Below, piece after piece: positions 1 to 6,760 of a stretch of 11,029 nucleotides of DNA. The stretch spans positions 1 through 11,029 of the forward strand of contig JASHSD010000887.1 of the NCBI GenBank assembly GCA_030036985.1, written 5' to 3'. The position numbers were made by a program, and so were the translations under genes. Positions within the stretch are counted from its first letter, which is position 1; every line of letters begins with the position of its first letter. This DNA is from Bryobacteraceae bacterium. GTDB lineage: Bacteria; Acidobacteriota; Terriglobia; Bryobacterales; Bryobacteraceae. Below the pieces are notes generated by a model. It had not been told where the DNA came from and did no database searches. It saw only the letters and a list, made by a program, of their open reading frames with translations.

Positions 1-1188
1 GCCGACGATGCCGCCGAGCGTGTTGATCGCGTAGATGCCGCCGGCCACGCGGCCGGGATCGTCTTCGGGCGAGGAAACGGCGGCGGCGCAGGCCAGCGGG
101 AAACTCGCGCCCCACAACAGCGCGGGCGGCAGGATCGCGAACAGGCAGCGCTTCAGGTCGAGAAAGAACATCTGCCAGGGATTGGTCGTGGTGAGAACCG
201 CGTCGGACCAGTAGGGCAGGATGCCGGTGATGACTCCCGCGGTCCATGCGATCGCGACCACCAACAGCAGCTGGCAGATGCCCAGCGCGGTTTGCGCGCG
301 AACCTTGCGGATCAGCCACGAAGCGCCCGCGCCTCCGACAGCGATGCCAACCAGGAAAACGGCCAGGATGATCGAGAAAACATAGACCGTCGCGAGCAAC
401 AGCATGCTCATCAGCCGAGTCCAGAGCACTTCGGCGCCGAGCGCCGTAGCGCCGGATAACGCGATGGTCAGGTAAACCGGCCAGTTGGTACGGCCGGAAG
501 TCGCGGGCCTCGCTTGCGGCTCGGCTTGCGGTTCGGACGCGCTTGGTGTTTGCCGCGCGAGCAGCCAACTGAGCGCCGCGACCACGACATTGATCGCCAC
601 GGCAACGTAGGCCGCGGTCGCCATGCTGTAGACGCGCAGCAGATAGAATCCGGCCAGCAGGCATCCGAAAACCGCGCCCGCCGTGTTGCTGCCGTAGAGC
701 AGCGCCCACCAGGAAACGCCCCATGGAGTGGTCTCGATGCCGCGGACGATGGCGGGCAGCGACGCGCCCATCAGGATGGTCGATGGCAGCATGCAGACGG
801 CGGCGACGAGTCCGCGAAGCAGCATGCCTGGCAGCCCGTGCTCAGCGCCGACCACGTAGACGCGCGTCACGGACGGCATGGCCGCGGTGGCGATCAGTCC
901 GAGAATGCCGATGCCCAATTCGAGCGAAGCGTAAACGCGCAACGGATTGCGTCCGCCGAATTTGAGTCGCGGCAACGCGATGCTGCCGATGCAGAGGCCT
1001 CCCATGAAGGTGGCCAGCAGGACGCCGAGCGAGACGGCTGTCGATCCCAGGGCCAGCTGCAGTACCTGGTACCAGGCGACTTCATAGATGAGCGCCGAAC
1101 AGCCGCTGCCGGCAAAAAGGATCAGAAGAACGGGAAGATAGCGAGAGATCGAACGCGTCGGGATCTCGGTTGGTGCTGTGATTTGCAA
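1..1188 (-). CDS. Fused MFS/spermidine-synthase-type membrane protein (3' end outside window)
   Basis: The reading frame is open for 396 codons and leaves the window before any stop. It encodes an almost entirely hydrophobic polytopic protein. It holds two copies of the same half. Motif SG-x6-EVxW occurs at S28/G29-E36..W39 and again at S245/G246-E253..W256. Motif YxxNTxGxxxG occurs at Y164-G174 and at Y386-G396. This pattern is known from the membrane part of 'fused MFS/spermidine synthase' proteins, where a Rossmann-type aminopropyltransferase domain usually follows; that part would lie left of the window, so the enzymatic role is unproven. No ATG fits the start. I chose TTG at 1186-1188 because GGAG lies 6 nt upstream and the frame gains a short polar N-terminus before the first membrane helix (about residue 17). 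A linker rich in Glu, Gln, Pro and Ala near residues 215-233 separates the halves. The family is fairly sure, the substrate unknown. Confidence 0.85.
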   Translation of the reverse strand, partial: MQITAPTEIPTRSISRYLPVLLILFAGSGCSALIYEVAWYQVLQLALGSTAVSLGVLLATFMGGLCIGSIALPRLKFGGRNPLRVYASLELGIGILGLIATAAMPSVTRVYVVGAEHGLPGMLLRGLVAAVCMLPSTILMGASLPAIVRGIETTPWGVSWWALLYGSNTAGAVFGCLLAGFYLLRVYSMATAAYVAVAINVVVAALSWLLARQTPSASEPQAEPQARPATSGRTNWPVYLTIALSGATALGAEVLWTRLMSMLLLATVYVFSIILAVFLVGIAVGGAGASWLIRKVRAQTALGICQLLLVVAIAWTAGVITGILPYWSDAVLTTTNPWQMFFLDLKRCLFAILPPALLWGASFPLACAAAVSSPEDDPGRVAGGIYAINTLGGIVG

Positions 1189-1209
1189 GTTTGGCTCCGA
1201 TCCGTGTAG

Positions 1210-1215
1210 ATTATC
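1210..1215 (-). promoter_or_regulatory. Possible -10 box for the membrane protein gene
   Basis: On the minus strand GATAAT (5 of 6 matches to TATAAT) lies 22 nt upstream of the chosen TTG start, giving a leader of roughly 15 nt with the GGAG ribosome site. The matching -35 region is weak (TGGTCC with a 16-nt spacer), so this is only a candidate. Confidence 0.3.
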
Positions 1216-1228
1216 ACGGTTCGGAGCA

Positions 1229-1248
1229 GCCGGACCAGGCGGTCCAGC
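1229..1248 (-). terminator. Hairpin between the 496-aa gene and the membrane gene
   Basis: An 8-bp inverted repeat (GCCGGACC / GGTCCAGC, 4-nt loop) pairs fully in minus-strand RNA if one G-U pair is allowed. It starts about 25 nt after the stop of the 496-aa gene. No U-run follows, so it is not a standard intrinsic terminator; it could slow polymerase, protect the 3' end or be chance in GC-rich DNA. Confidence 0.3.
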
Positions 1249-1273
1249 GCGGAGTCCGCCCACTTGCGCCGAT

Positions 1274-2764
1274 TTAGTTTCGTTGACCGAATCGGTCGTA
1301 CATGTACATGATCAGGACCGGACTCAACTGCCCTTCAGAGGGAAGATCAAACGTCCAGGCTGCAAAACCCATGGGGTAGTAAGTCCAGGATTTTTTTTCG
1401 TGCCGATATTCCTGCCTGTCCTCTACGTGGACGCGCTGCCACATCACCTGAAGTTGCGGAAATTTTTCGGCAACCCAGTTCGTATCGTGGAAAAAATAAA
1501 AAGGTGCGCCGGCGGGAAAAGCGCCGAGGTCGAATTCGATCCGGAGAAACGAAAGCGACGGCAGCTTTTCGAACCCGATCGCGCGGCGGGCCCCTTCGGG
1601 AAACGGAATCTGCGCGGCGCTGATATGCCGCGGCTCGTCCCGGCGACCCTCACGACCGAGAGCGGAAGCCAAAAAAGCCGAGGGCTTCTTTTCCTGTATC
1701 CATTTCAGCGTTTCCGCCGGCGGCACTCCCTTGCCTTGCGTGATCTCGAGGAAATCCCAATAGTCGTCGCCTGCCGCAACGATCTTCGGGAGAATCTTGA
1801 CGCGTTTCGCCACCGGGGGAAGATTCGGAATAACGCGGAGAGTGACGGCCCTCTCACGCCCCAGTAATTTCGACGCCAGATTGTCGGCGCTTTCCAAAAT
1901 CGAATTCTCCGCGCGCTCCCATTTCTCGATCAGGAGCTGACCGTCGTAGGCGTTGTCGTGGCGTCCCAGATATTCGTCGATGAAATTGAACATGGCCAGA
2001 CTCTCGGCGAACGGCAGGAATTTGCTGTCGATCATATTCCGCATCCAGAGCCCGTACCGGGAAATCACCTTTTCGGCGCGCGCGGCCATCTGCCCCGGAT
2101 CGCCCGTGTCGGCGGCGATGAATAATTCCAGAAGGAGCGCTTTTACCATCACGTCCACGATGAAACGGAACAGGAAAGCCCCCTGCAGGTAAACGCTGCG
2201 CGGATTCGACTTGGCCGCGTCGCTGCTCAGGTACGCGAAAAGCGTGTCGAACAGGAGAGGCGTCTGCCGCATCATCTTGTAGGAACAGAAGGAGACGCCA
2301 TCGCGTTCACTGAAAGTTCCGGCCAGCTTATCCGAAAATTCCTTGCGGACCGCGTCTGTCATGGTTGGGGCGAGCCACGTGGGAAGATATTCCGTATATC
2401 TCTCCACCAGGAAAATCGAATCGGAGATATCCAGATAGACGTTCAGCGCGCCGAGGCCCAGTAATCCTTTTTGTATCTGCTGAATGCCTTCGAGCACCCG
2501 ATCGAGTTTGGCGTTGATCTCGGCGAGCCGCTGTTTGACCTCGGCCAACGGGTCGGGCTTGTCTCCGAAACCGAGCAGGGCGCCGAAGATTTTGATGACA
2601 GGCGCCTTCTTAAACGCGTACTCTTTCTGCAGATCCGCCAGCCGGTTGCTCGCGGCCCATATCTCTTTCAATGCGCTCAGGCCAGCCGCTGGACTGGGGC
2701 CGTCACCGGGTTGTTCAACCGCCTTTGATTCCAAAGCCGGACCGGCCGCCGTCTGATCGTCCAT
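1274..2764 (-). CDS. Unrecognised 496-aa protein, helical N-terminal half and beta-type C-terminal half
   Basis: I do not recognise this protein. The start is well supported: AGAGGAG lies 5 nt before the ATG. Residues 1-28 are Pro/Ala-rich and polar. Residues 54-66 are hydrophobic and glycine-containing (IKIFGALLGFG). Residues 70-100 form an amphipathic, coiled-coil-like helix, and 101-300 look mostly helical, with a long hydrophobic stretch at about 191-217. From about 305 the composition changes to alternating hydrophobic/aromatic residues rich in Pro, Trp and Tyr, suggesting a beta domain. No signal peptide is visible. A hydrophobic helical bundle followed by a beta-rich domain recalls pore-forming proteins of the Cry or alpha-helical toxin type, but that rests on architecture only, with no motif match. 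It follows the DUF2383 gene by 89 nt on the same strand. Its composition is less GC-rich than that of aguA or icd, which fits accessory DNA. Confidence 0.8.
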   Translation of the reverse strand: MDDQTAAGPALESKAVEQPGDGPSPAAGLSALKEIWAASNRLADLQKEYAFKKAPVIKIFGALLGFGDKPDPLAEVKQRLAEINAKLDRVLEGIQQIQKGLLGLGALNVYLDISDSIFLVERYTEYLPTWLAPTMTDAVRKEFSDKLAGTFSERDGVSFCSYKMMRQTPLLFDTLFAYLSSDAAKSNPRSVYLQGAFLFRFIVDVMVKALLLELFIAADTGDPGQMAARAEKVISRYGLWMRNMIDSKFLPFAESLAMFNFIDEYLGRHDNAYDGQLLIEKWERAENSILESADNLASKLLGRERAVTLRVIPNLPPVAKRVKILPKIVAAGDDYWDFLEITQGKGVPPAETLKWIQEKKPSAFLASALGREGRRDEPRHISAAQIPFPEGARRAIGFEKLPSLSFLRIEFDLGAFPAGAPFYFFHDTNWVAEKFPQLQVMWQRVHVEDRQEYRHEKKSWTYYPMGFAAWTFDLPSEGQLSPVLIMYMYDRFGQRN

Positions 2765-2790
2765 AAATCTCCTCTAATTTCGTGAAATAT

Positions 2791-2814
2791 AGCCAGAAAA
2801 AACAGCCAGAAAAA
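2791..2814. repeat. Two tandem copies of AGCCAGAAAAA between the two minus-strand genes
   Basis: AGCCAGAAAAA occurs at 2791-2801 and 2804-2814 with a 13-bp period, in the AT-rich gap upstream of the 496-aa gene. The repeat lies 27-50 bp before its start codon, so a regulator site or untranslated-leader element is possible. Two copies can also arise by chance or slippage. Confidence 0.5.
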
Positions 2815-2853
2815 CTATAGCACGAAGGGAGATTTCAACGCCTGTAATAAATA

Positions 2854-3333
2854 TCAGCGAAGGCCGACCATCGGCACTTCCATTTTCCAGTGGCTGTCGC
2901 GCAGAGACCGGACCTGGTCATGCGTCTCCTGGATCTGGCGATACTGACGCTCCACGATTGCGCGAATATCCTTGGGCAGGTCTTTCGCCATCGCGTGATG
3001 ATAATTCTTTGAAATGGCGTCCTCGCCACGCTCGGCTTCATCGAGAATAGCCACATCATTATCCGTTGTAACGGCCGATTTGAGCCCGAGCCATCCACGA
3101 TGAATCGCAGCCGCCGCGGTTCCCGACGTTTCCGGGTTACCGCCGATGCCGATCACTTCTGCCTGCAGCTGCGCCGCGAGTTGCGCCCTCTGGCGGGAGT
3201 AGTTCATAAATAAAGCCCGGACGTCCGGGTCCTTCACCTTCTCCGCCGCCTCGCGATATCCGTCTTCGCTGTCCTTGCAGGACTCGATGAGATCGTTCAG
3301 GGTGGAACGAATGTCGGCCATGTCGCTTGTCAT
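2854..3333 (-). CDS. PA2169/DUF2383-family four-helix-bundle protein
   Basis: This 159-aa protein matches the PA2169 family (DUF2383), small ferritin-like four-helix bundles of unknown function. Family marks seen: an N-terminal LNDLIESCKDSEDGYREAAE segment (12-31), VKDPDVRALF (33-42), GGNPETSG and HRGWLGLKSAV (64-88), ILDEAERGEDAISKNY (96-111), and DLPKDIRAIVERQY (118-131). Acidic residues spread over the helices (E17, E23, E59, E99, E101, E104, E128) could bind metal, as in ferritin-like folds, but this has not been shown for the family as far as I know. Length is normal. AGAGG lies 8 nt before the ATG at 3333; the internal Met5 has no such site. There is no signal peptide, so it is cytoplasmic. 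It heads a two-gene minus-strand unit with the 496-aa gene. Family members are often linked to stress or biofilm gene sets. Confidence 0.9.
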   Translation of the reverse strand: MTSDMADIRSTLNDLIESCKDSEDGYREAAEKVKDPDVRALFMNYSRQRAQLAAQLQAEVIGIGGNPETSGTAAAAIHRGWLGLKSAVTTDNDVAILDEAERGEDAISKNYHHAMAKDLPKDIRAIVERQYRQIQETHDQVRSLRDSHWKMEVPMVGLR

Positions 3334-3384
3334 GTTTTGTGCCTCTGGCGATTAGAGAGCAATTCGGGCGCCGGTCAGCCCTCG

Positions 3385-3503
3385 TGGCGCAGACTCTCAG
3401 TCTGCCGTGCCCGGACTCTTCCGGGCACTTGTGGTGGGCGAAGCGACTTTCAGTCGGCTGGCAGAATGGTGGCCAGGACTTCAGTCTGTGCTCTGCCGGC
3501 TTT
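3385..3503. repeat. Hairpin-cluster repeat (probable dispersed non-coding repeat)
   Basis: Four compact inverted repeats sit head to tail: 3389-3405 (GCAGACT, 3-nt loop, AGTCTGC), 3407-3428 (GTGCCCGGA, 4-nt loop, TCCGGGCAC), 3444-3456 (CGACT, TTC, AGTCG) and 3477-3486 (GACT, TC, AGTC). The last is enclosed by an outer 9-bp stem, 3457-3465 with 3492-3500 (one G-T pair). Three hairpins share the core GACT-(Y)TC-AGTC. This is far more structure than chance gives in about 115 bp. It lies in the gap between the divergent DUF2383 and aguA genes, runs through as open frame with no protein-like sequence, and resembles hairpin-rich interspersed repeats I associate with acidobacterial and verrucomicrobial genomes (from memory). 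Dispersal cannot be tested in one window. Edges are approximate. Confidence 0.7.
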
Positions 3504-3540
3504 GAGCCGTAGCTGTTTGGTTTTGATAGGCTCAGAACCG

Positions 3541-5970
3541 ATGCGACGTTTCACATGGCTCGCGGGCCTGATCGCGGCCGCGGGACTGCACGCCGAAAGC
3601 GGCGCCGACGCCTGGCTGCGTTACGCGCCGAACTACAGTCAGCCGGTTCCGGCCGTGGTCGCGACTGTCGAAGATTCAGCCGTTATCGGCAGCGCGCGCG
3701 CCGAATTGATTCGCGGCGTTCGCGGAATGGCGGGTAAGACGCTGCGCATCGAATCGGGCGTACCCAAGGAGTCCGGCTTCGTGCTCGGCACGCTCGATAA
3801 ATTGCCGCGCGAATGGAATCTGCGCGCGACGCTCGCGCCGGACAGCTACTGGTTGAAGACGATCACGGTGGGCAACGTTCGTTACACCGTCATCACAGGC
3901 CCGAACGATCGCGGCGTGCTTTATGGCGCCTTCGCCGTCCTGCGCAAATTGGGGTTGGGCGAAAGCATCGCCGAACTGGACGAGAAGCAGTCGCCCGCCG
4001 CTCCCGTGCGCTGGGTGAATCAGTGGGACAACCTCAACGGCACGATCGAACGCGGCTACGGCGGCCGTTCCATCTTCTGGGAGGATGGCCATGCGCGCGC
4101 GGACCTGAGCCGCGTCGGCGATTACGGGCGGCTACTGGCGTCACTCGGCATCAACGGCTGTTCCATCAACAACGTGAATGCCGACCTGCGCATGCTCACA
4201 CCGGAGATCATCGCGCAGACGGCGAAAATTGCCGATGCGCTGCGGCCGTGGGGCGTGCAGACGGTCATCTCGGTCGATTTCGGCAGTCCGAAATCCATGG
4301 GCGGTCTGGATACGTTCGATCCACTGAACCCCAAGGTTGCAGCGTGGTGGCAAGCCAAGGTGGATGAGATTTACCGCGCCATTCCCGACCTCGGCGGCTT
4401 CGTCATGAAGGCCGATTCCGAAGGGCGCGTGGGGCCGTCGGCATACGGGAGAACGCACGCCGACGCCGCCAACGTGGTGGCGCGCGCGCTCAAGCCCCAT
4501 GGCGGCCGCATCTTCTATCGCGGCTTCGTCTACGACCACCACATGGACTGGCGAAACCTGAAAAACGATCGCGCGCGTGCCGCTTACGACAATTTCAAAC
4601 CGCTCGACGGGCAGTTCGACGACAACGTAGTGATCCAGGTCAAGAACGGTCCCATCGATTTTCAGGTGCGCGAGCCAGCATCGCCGCTCTTCGGCGCGCT
4701 GGAGAAAACGCATGAAGCGGTGGAGCTGCAGATCACGCAGGAATACATGGGTCAGGCGCGCCACATGGTGTTTCTTGTGCCGATGTGGAAAGAGACGCTC
4801 GATTTCGATATGCGTGTGCATGACGCCGCGACTCCGGTGAGGAAGCTGGTGAGCGGATTCGTCGGCGTGGCCAATGTCGGGCTGGACGAAAATTGGCTCG
4901 GTAACAATCTTTCGCAGGCGAACCTCTACGGGTTCGGGCGGCTGGCATGGAATCCGGATCTGAGTGCGCGGCAGATCGCGAGCGAGTGGACGCGGCTCAC
5001 GTTTGGCGATATCCCGGCGATAGCGTCAATGCAGCTGAGTTCGTGGCGCACCTATGAAAATTACACCGGGCCGCTGGGGCTGCAGACGCTCACGGATATC
5101 ACGGGCAATCATTACGGCGTTTCGGTGGAGGCATCCGAGCGCAACGGTTGGGGCCAGTGGCATCGCGCGGACGAACGGGGCGTGGGCATGGATCGCACCG
5201 TCGCGACGGGCACCGGTTATATCGGCCAGTACAGCCCGGCGGTGGCGCGCATGTATGAATCGCCAGCGAGTTGTCCCGACGATCTGCTGTTGTTCATGCA
5301 CCACGTTCCGTATACCTATAAACTGCATTCGGGGAAGACCGTTATTCAGTCGATTTACGATTCGCATTATGAGGGCGTCGAGGCGGTCGAGGGTTACGTG
5401 CGCGAGTGGAAGCTGCTGAAGGGGCGCGTGGACGATCGGCGATATGAAGAGGTGCTGGCGCAGCTCGAATATCAGGCGGGGCAGGCGCAAGTGTGGCGGG
5501 ATGCGGTCTCGAACTGGTTTCTGCGCGCGTCGGGGATTCCGGATGCCAAGGGGCGCGTGGGCCATTATCCGGGACGTTATGAGGCCGAGTCGATGACGCT
5601 GCGCGGGTATGTGGCGACTGATGTCACGCCTTGGGAAACCGCTTCGGGCGGGAAGGCGGTGACGTGCCCGGTCGCCGAGTGCGCCGCGACGATGCGCTAT
5701 AACGGCACTCCCGGGTGGTTCACGATTCGCGTGGAGTATTTCGATCAGAACGATGGCGCGTCGAAGTTTCGGGTGCTGGTCGGGAGTCAGATGATTGATT
5801 CGTGGACCGCAGACGATCGTTTGCCGACGCGGAGGATTGACGGGACCTCGTCTACGCGACGGACGATTTCGGGAGTTGCGCTGCGGACCGGGGATGAGAT
5901 TCGGATCGAAGGCGTTCCGGACGGGGGGGAACACGCGGCGGTCGACTATGTGGAGTTGCTGCCAAATTAA
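3541..5970 (+). CDS. aguA: Secreted GH67 alpha-glucuronidase with C-terminal extra domain
   Basis: This enzyme removes (4-O-methyl)glucuronic acid from the non-reducing end of xylo-oligosaccharides in xylan breakdown. The 809-aa product carries GH67 landmarks: AWLRY (24-28), WDNLNGTIERGYGGRSIF (162-179), KADSEG (290-295), NGPIDFQVREPASPLFG (369-385) and TQEYMGQ (399-405). Glu294 (general acid), Asp373 and Glu401 keep the spacing 79 and 28 of the Geobacillus enzyme (E285, D364, E392, from memory). Residues 1-18 form a signal peptide (MRR, hydrophobic core, cut near LHA), so it is exported; many GH67 enzymes are cytoplasmic. Family members end near 670-730 aa. Here residues about 674-809, starting YPGRYEAESM, form a beta-sandwich-like tail resembling CBM6/35-type modules. 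The frame stays open back to 3337, but that part is the hairpin repeat, so ATG 3541 is preferred despite a weak ribosome site. No sugar transporter or xylanase lies nearby. Confidence 0.95.
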   Translation: MRRFTWLAGLIAAAGLHAESGADAWLRYAPNYSQPVPAVVATVEDSAVIGSARAELIRGVRGMAGKTLRIESGVPKESGFVLGTLDKLPREWNLRATLAPDSYWLKTITVGNVRYTVITGPNDRGVLYGAFAVLRKLGLGESIAELDEKQSPAAPVRWVNQWDNLNGTIERGYGGRSIFWEDGHARADLSRVGDYGRLLASLGINGCSINNVNADLRMLTPEIIAQTAKIADALRPWGVQTVISVDFGSPKSMGGLDTFDPLNPKVAAWWQAKVDEIYRAIPDLGGFVMKADSEGRVGPSAYGRTHADAANVVARALKPHGGRIFYRGFVYDHHMDWRNLKNDRARAAYDNFKPLDGQFDDNVVIQVKNGPIDFQVREPASPLFGALEKTHEAVELQITQEYMGQARHMVFLVPMWKETLDFDMRVHDAATPVRKLVSGFVGVANVGLDENWLGNNLSQANLYGFGRLAWNPDLSARQIASEWTRLTFGDIPAIASMQLSSWRTYENYTGPLGLQTLTDITGNHYGVSVEASERNGWGQWHRADERGVGMDRTVATGTGYIGQYSPAVARMYESPASCPDDLLLFMHHVPYTYKLHSGKTVIQSIYDSHYEGVEAVEGYVREWKLLKGRVDDRRYEEVLAQLEYQAGQAQVWRDAVSNWFLRASGIPDAKGRVGHYPGRYEAESMTLRGYVATDVTPWETASGGKAVTCPVAECAATMRYNGTPGWFTIRVEYFDQNDGASKFRVLVGSQMIDSWTADDRLPTRRIDGTSSTRRTISGVALRTGDEIRIEGVPDGGEHAAVDYVELLPN

Positions 5971-6096
5971 TGTACATTTTTATGCGGAATGACGAAGAGA
6001 ATGGGCTGCCGGAGGCATCGTGTCCCTCGGGACGAAGCAGGCACTGACTTAACCGATTCGAAGCTTGGATTGCAGGAAGACGTATACGGAAAATCG
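5971..6096 (+). other. Gap after aguA, no terminator recognised
   Basis: The frame of the next gene stays open back to 5989, but the translated segment is basic, Arg-rich and not protein-like. The only structure seen is a small hairpin, GTCCC-TC-GGGAC at 6022-6033. No U-run follows it. I see no convincing promoter. Confidence 0.35.
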
Positions 6097-6531
6097 ATGA
6101 CTACGTTTGATCTCATGAGCAGCAGGCAAAGTGGATTGATGACGGAACTCCTCCCCGGCTCGATGACCGGCCACTCGGCTTCAACGGGGCCAATATTTGT
6201 GAGCGAGGGCGCCTTCGGATTTCTTGAACCCAGTGTTAGGAAGTGCTGCCCCAGATACACGGAGATGAGCCATTGGGGCGTGACTGAAATTTCACGTGCT
6301 GAGTGGGACGCGATTATAAAGGACTGGCAGGTCTTGGCAGGGGAGTTGGGACGGGCGCCTGCGGCATCCGACTTTACCCGGAGCCGCTTTGTATTCTCCG
6401 ATGTCGACCAAGACTTCACGGAGGATTTTGAGGCCTATCGGTCGGGGCTCATGCAGTTAATCCACGAACTGAGCCGGTGGCTTGAAAATAATCTGAGCAG
6501 CTGTCAATTTATCGCTATCAAGGGGATCTAG
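6097..6531 (+). CDS. Hypothetical 144-aa protein, accessory gene
   Basis: I cannot name this family. The product is small, acidic and probably cytoplasmic: no signal peptide or membrane segment. Residues 1-30 are polar with several Met. Residues 31-45 (GPIFVSEGAFGFLEP) and 60-80 (WGVTEISRAEWDAIIKDWQVL) look like a strand-turn-helix core, and 107-134 form a helix followed by a short hydrophobic strand at the C-terminus (FIAIKGI). Small proteins of this build are common among polymorphic-toxin immunity and other accessory proteins, but no motif shows that here. The frame opens earlier (5989); I prefer ATG 6097 because protein-like sequence begins there and GGAA lies about 6 nt upstream. Base composition is clearly less GC-rich than aguA. 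The antitoxin-like gene follows after 8 nt, so the two may be co-transcribed. Confidence 0.65.
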   Translation: MTTFDLMSSRQSGLMTELLPGSMTGHSASTGPIFVSEGAFGFLEPSVRKCCPRYTEMSHWGVTEISRAEWDAIIKDWQVLAGELGRAPAASDFTRSRFVFSDVDQDFTEDFEAYRSGLMQLIHELSRWLENNLSSCQFIAIKGI

Positions 6532-6539
6532 ATCTATTG

Positions 6540-6728
6540 ATGAACGTGAGCGTCAGCATCCCAGAAGAGTTGTACCGCCGGGCCGTCGAGATTGCGGAGG
6601 CGGAAAACGTGTCGGTTGACGAACTGTTCACGTCGGCTTTTGAGGAGCGCGTGCTCGAATTCGAACGCCTCAAAGAGAAGGCATCGCGCGGGAGCTACGA
6701 GAAGTTTCTGCGGGTCATGTCGAAGTAG
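6540..6728 (+). CDS. Ribbon-helix-helix antitoxin-like protein, probably cut short by a TAG
   Basis: The 62-aa product begins with the layout of CopG/ribbon-helix-helix antitoxins: a short strand (MNVSVSIP, 1-8), a helix (EELYRRAVEIAEAE, 9-22), a turn with VSVDELF (24-30) and a second helix. A charged helical tail (35-60) would contact the toxin or partner. Such proteins bind operator DNA as dimers and repress their own operon. The frame ends in TAG at 6726-6728, but the next eleven codons in the same frame read PAVEPPEEDRL and then TGA (6762-6764). That tail resembles the VPDVEPEDFDRL-type ends I recall from homologues, so the TAG looks like a nonsense mutation replacing a Val codon. Start: ATG 6540, or TTG 6537 just before it; AGGGGA at 6521-6526 fits the TTG slightly better. 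It forms a cluster with the 144-aa gene and the HicB-like remnant. Confidence 0.7.
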   Translation: MNVSVSIPEELYRRAVEIAEAENVSVDELFTSAFEERVLEFERLKEKASRGSYEKFLRVMSK

Positions 6729-6760
6729 CCGGCGGTGGAACCTCCCGAAGAGGATCGCCT

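Noticed and set aside
514..1209. 231-codon open frame on the plus strand
   Set aside because: Lies opposite the membrane protein gene, whose duplicated motifs make the minus strand the coding one; product is Asp/Gln/Arg-rich and unlike any family.
1178..1867. 229-codon open frame on the plus strand
   Set aside because: Overlaps the 3' part of the 496-aa gene, which has a strong ribosome site and better codon use; no recognisable domain.
2814..2838. Minus-strand promoter TTGAAA ... TATAGT before the 496-aa gene
   Set aside because: Both boxes look good, but the spacer is only 13 bp, too short for a sigma-70 promoter.
3385..3503. Possible CRISPR array
   Set aside because: The repeated cores are short hairpins of differing sequence with irregular spacing, with no constant direct repeat of 25-40 bp and no cas gene.
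5026..5934. 302-codon open frame on the minus strand
   Set aside because: Antisense to aguA; Arg/Pro/His-rich low-quality protein, a shadow of GC-rich third positions.
6022..6033. GTCCC-TC-GGGAC as aguA terminator
   Set aside because: Short stem, no T-run, and about 50 nt past the stop codon; not enough to call.
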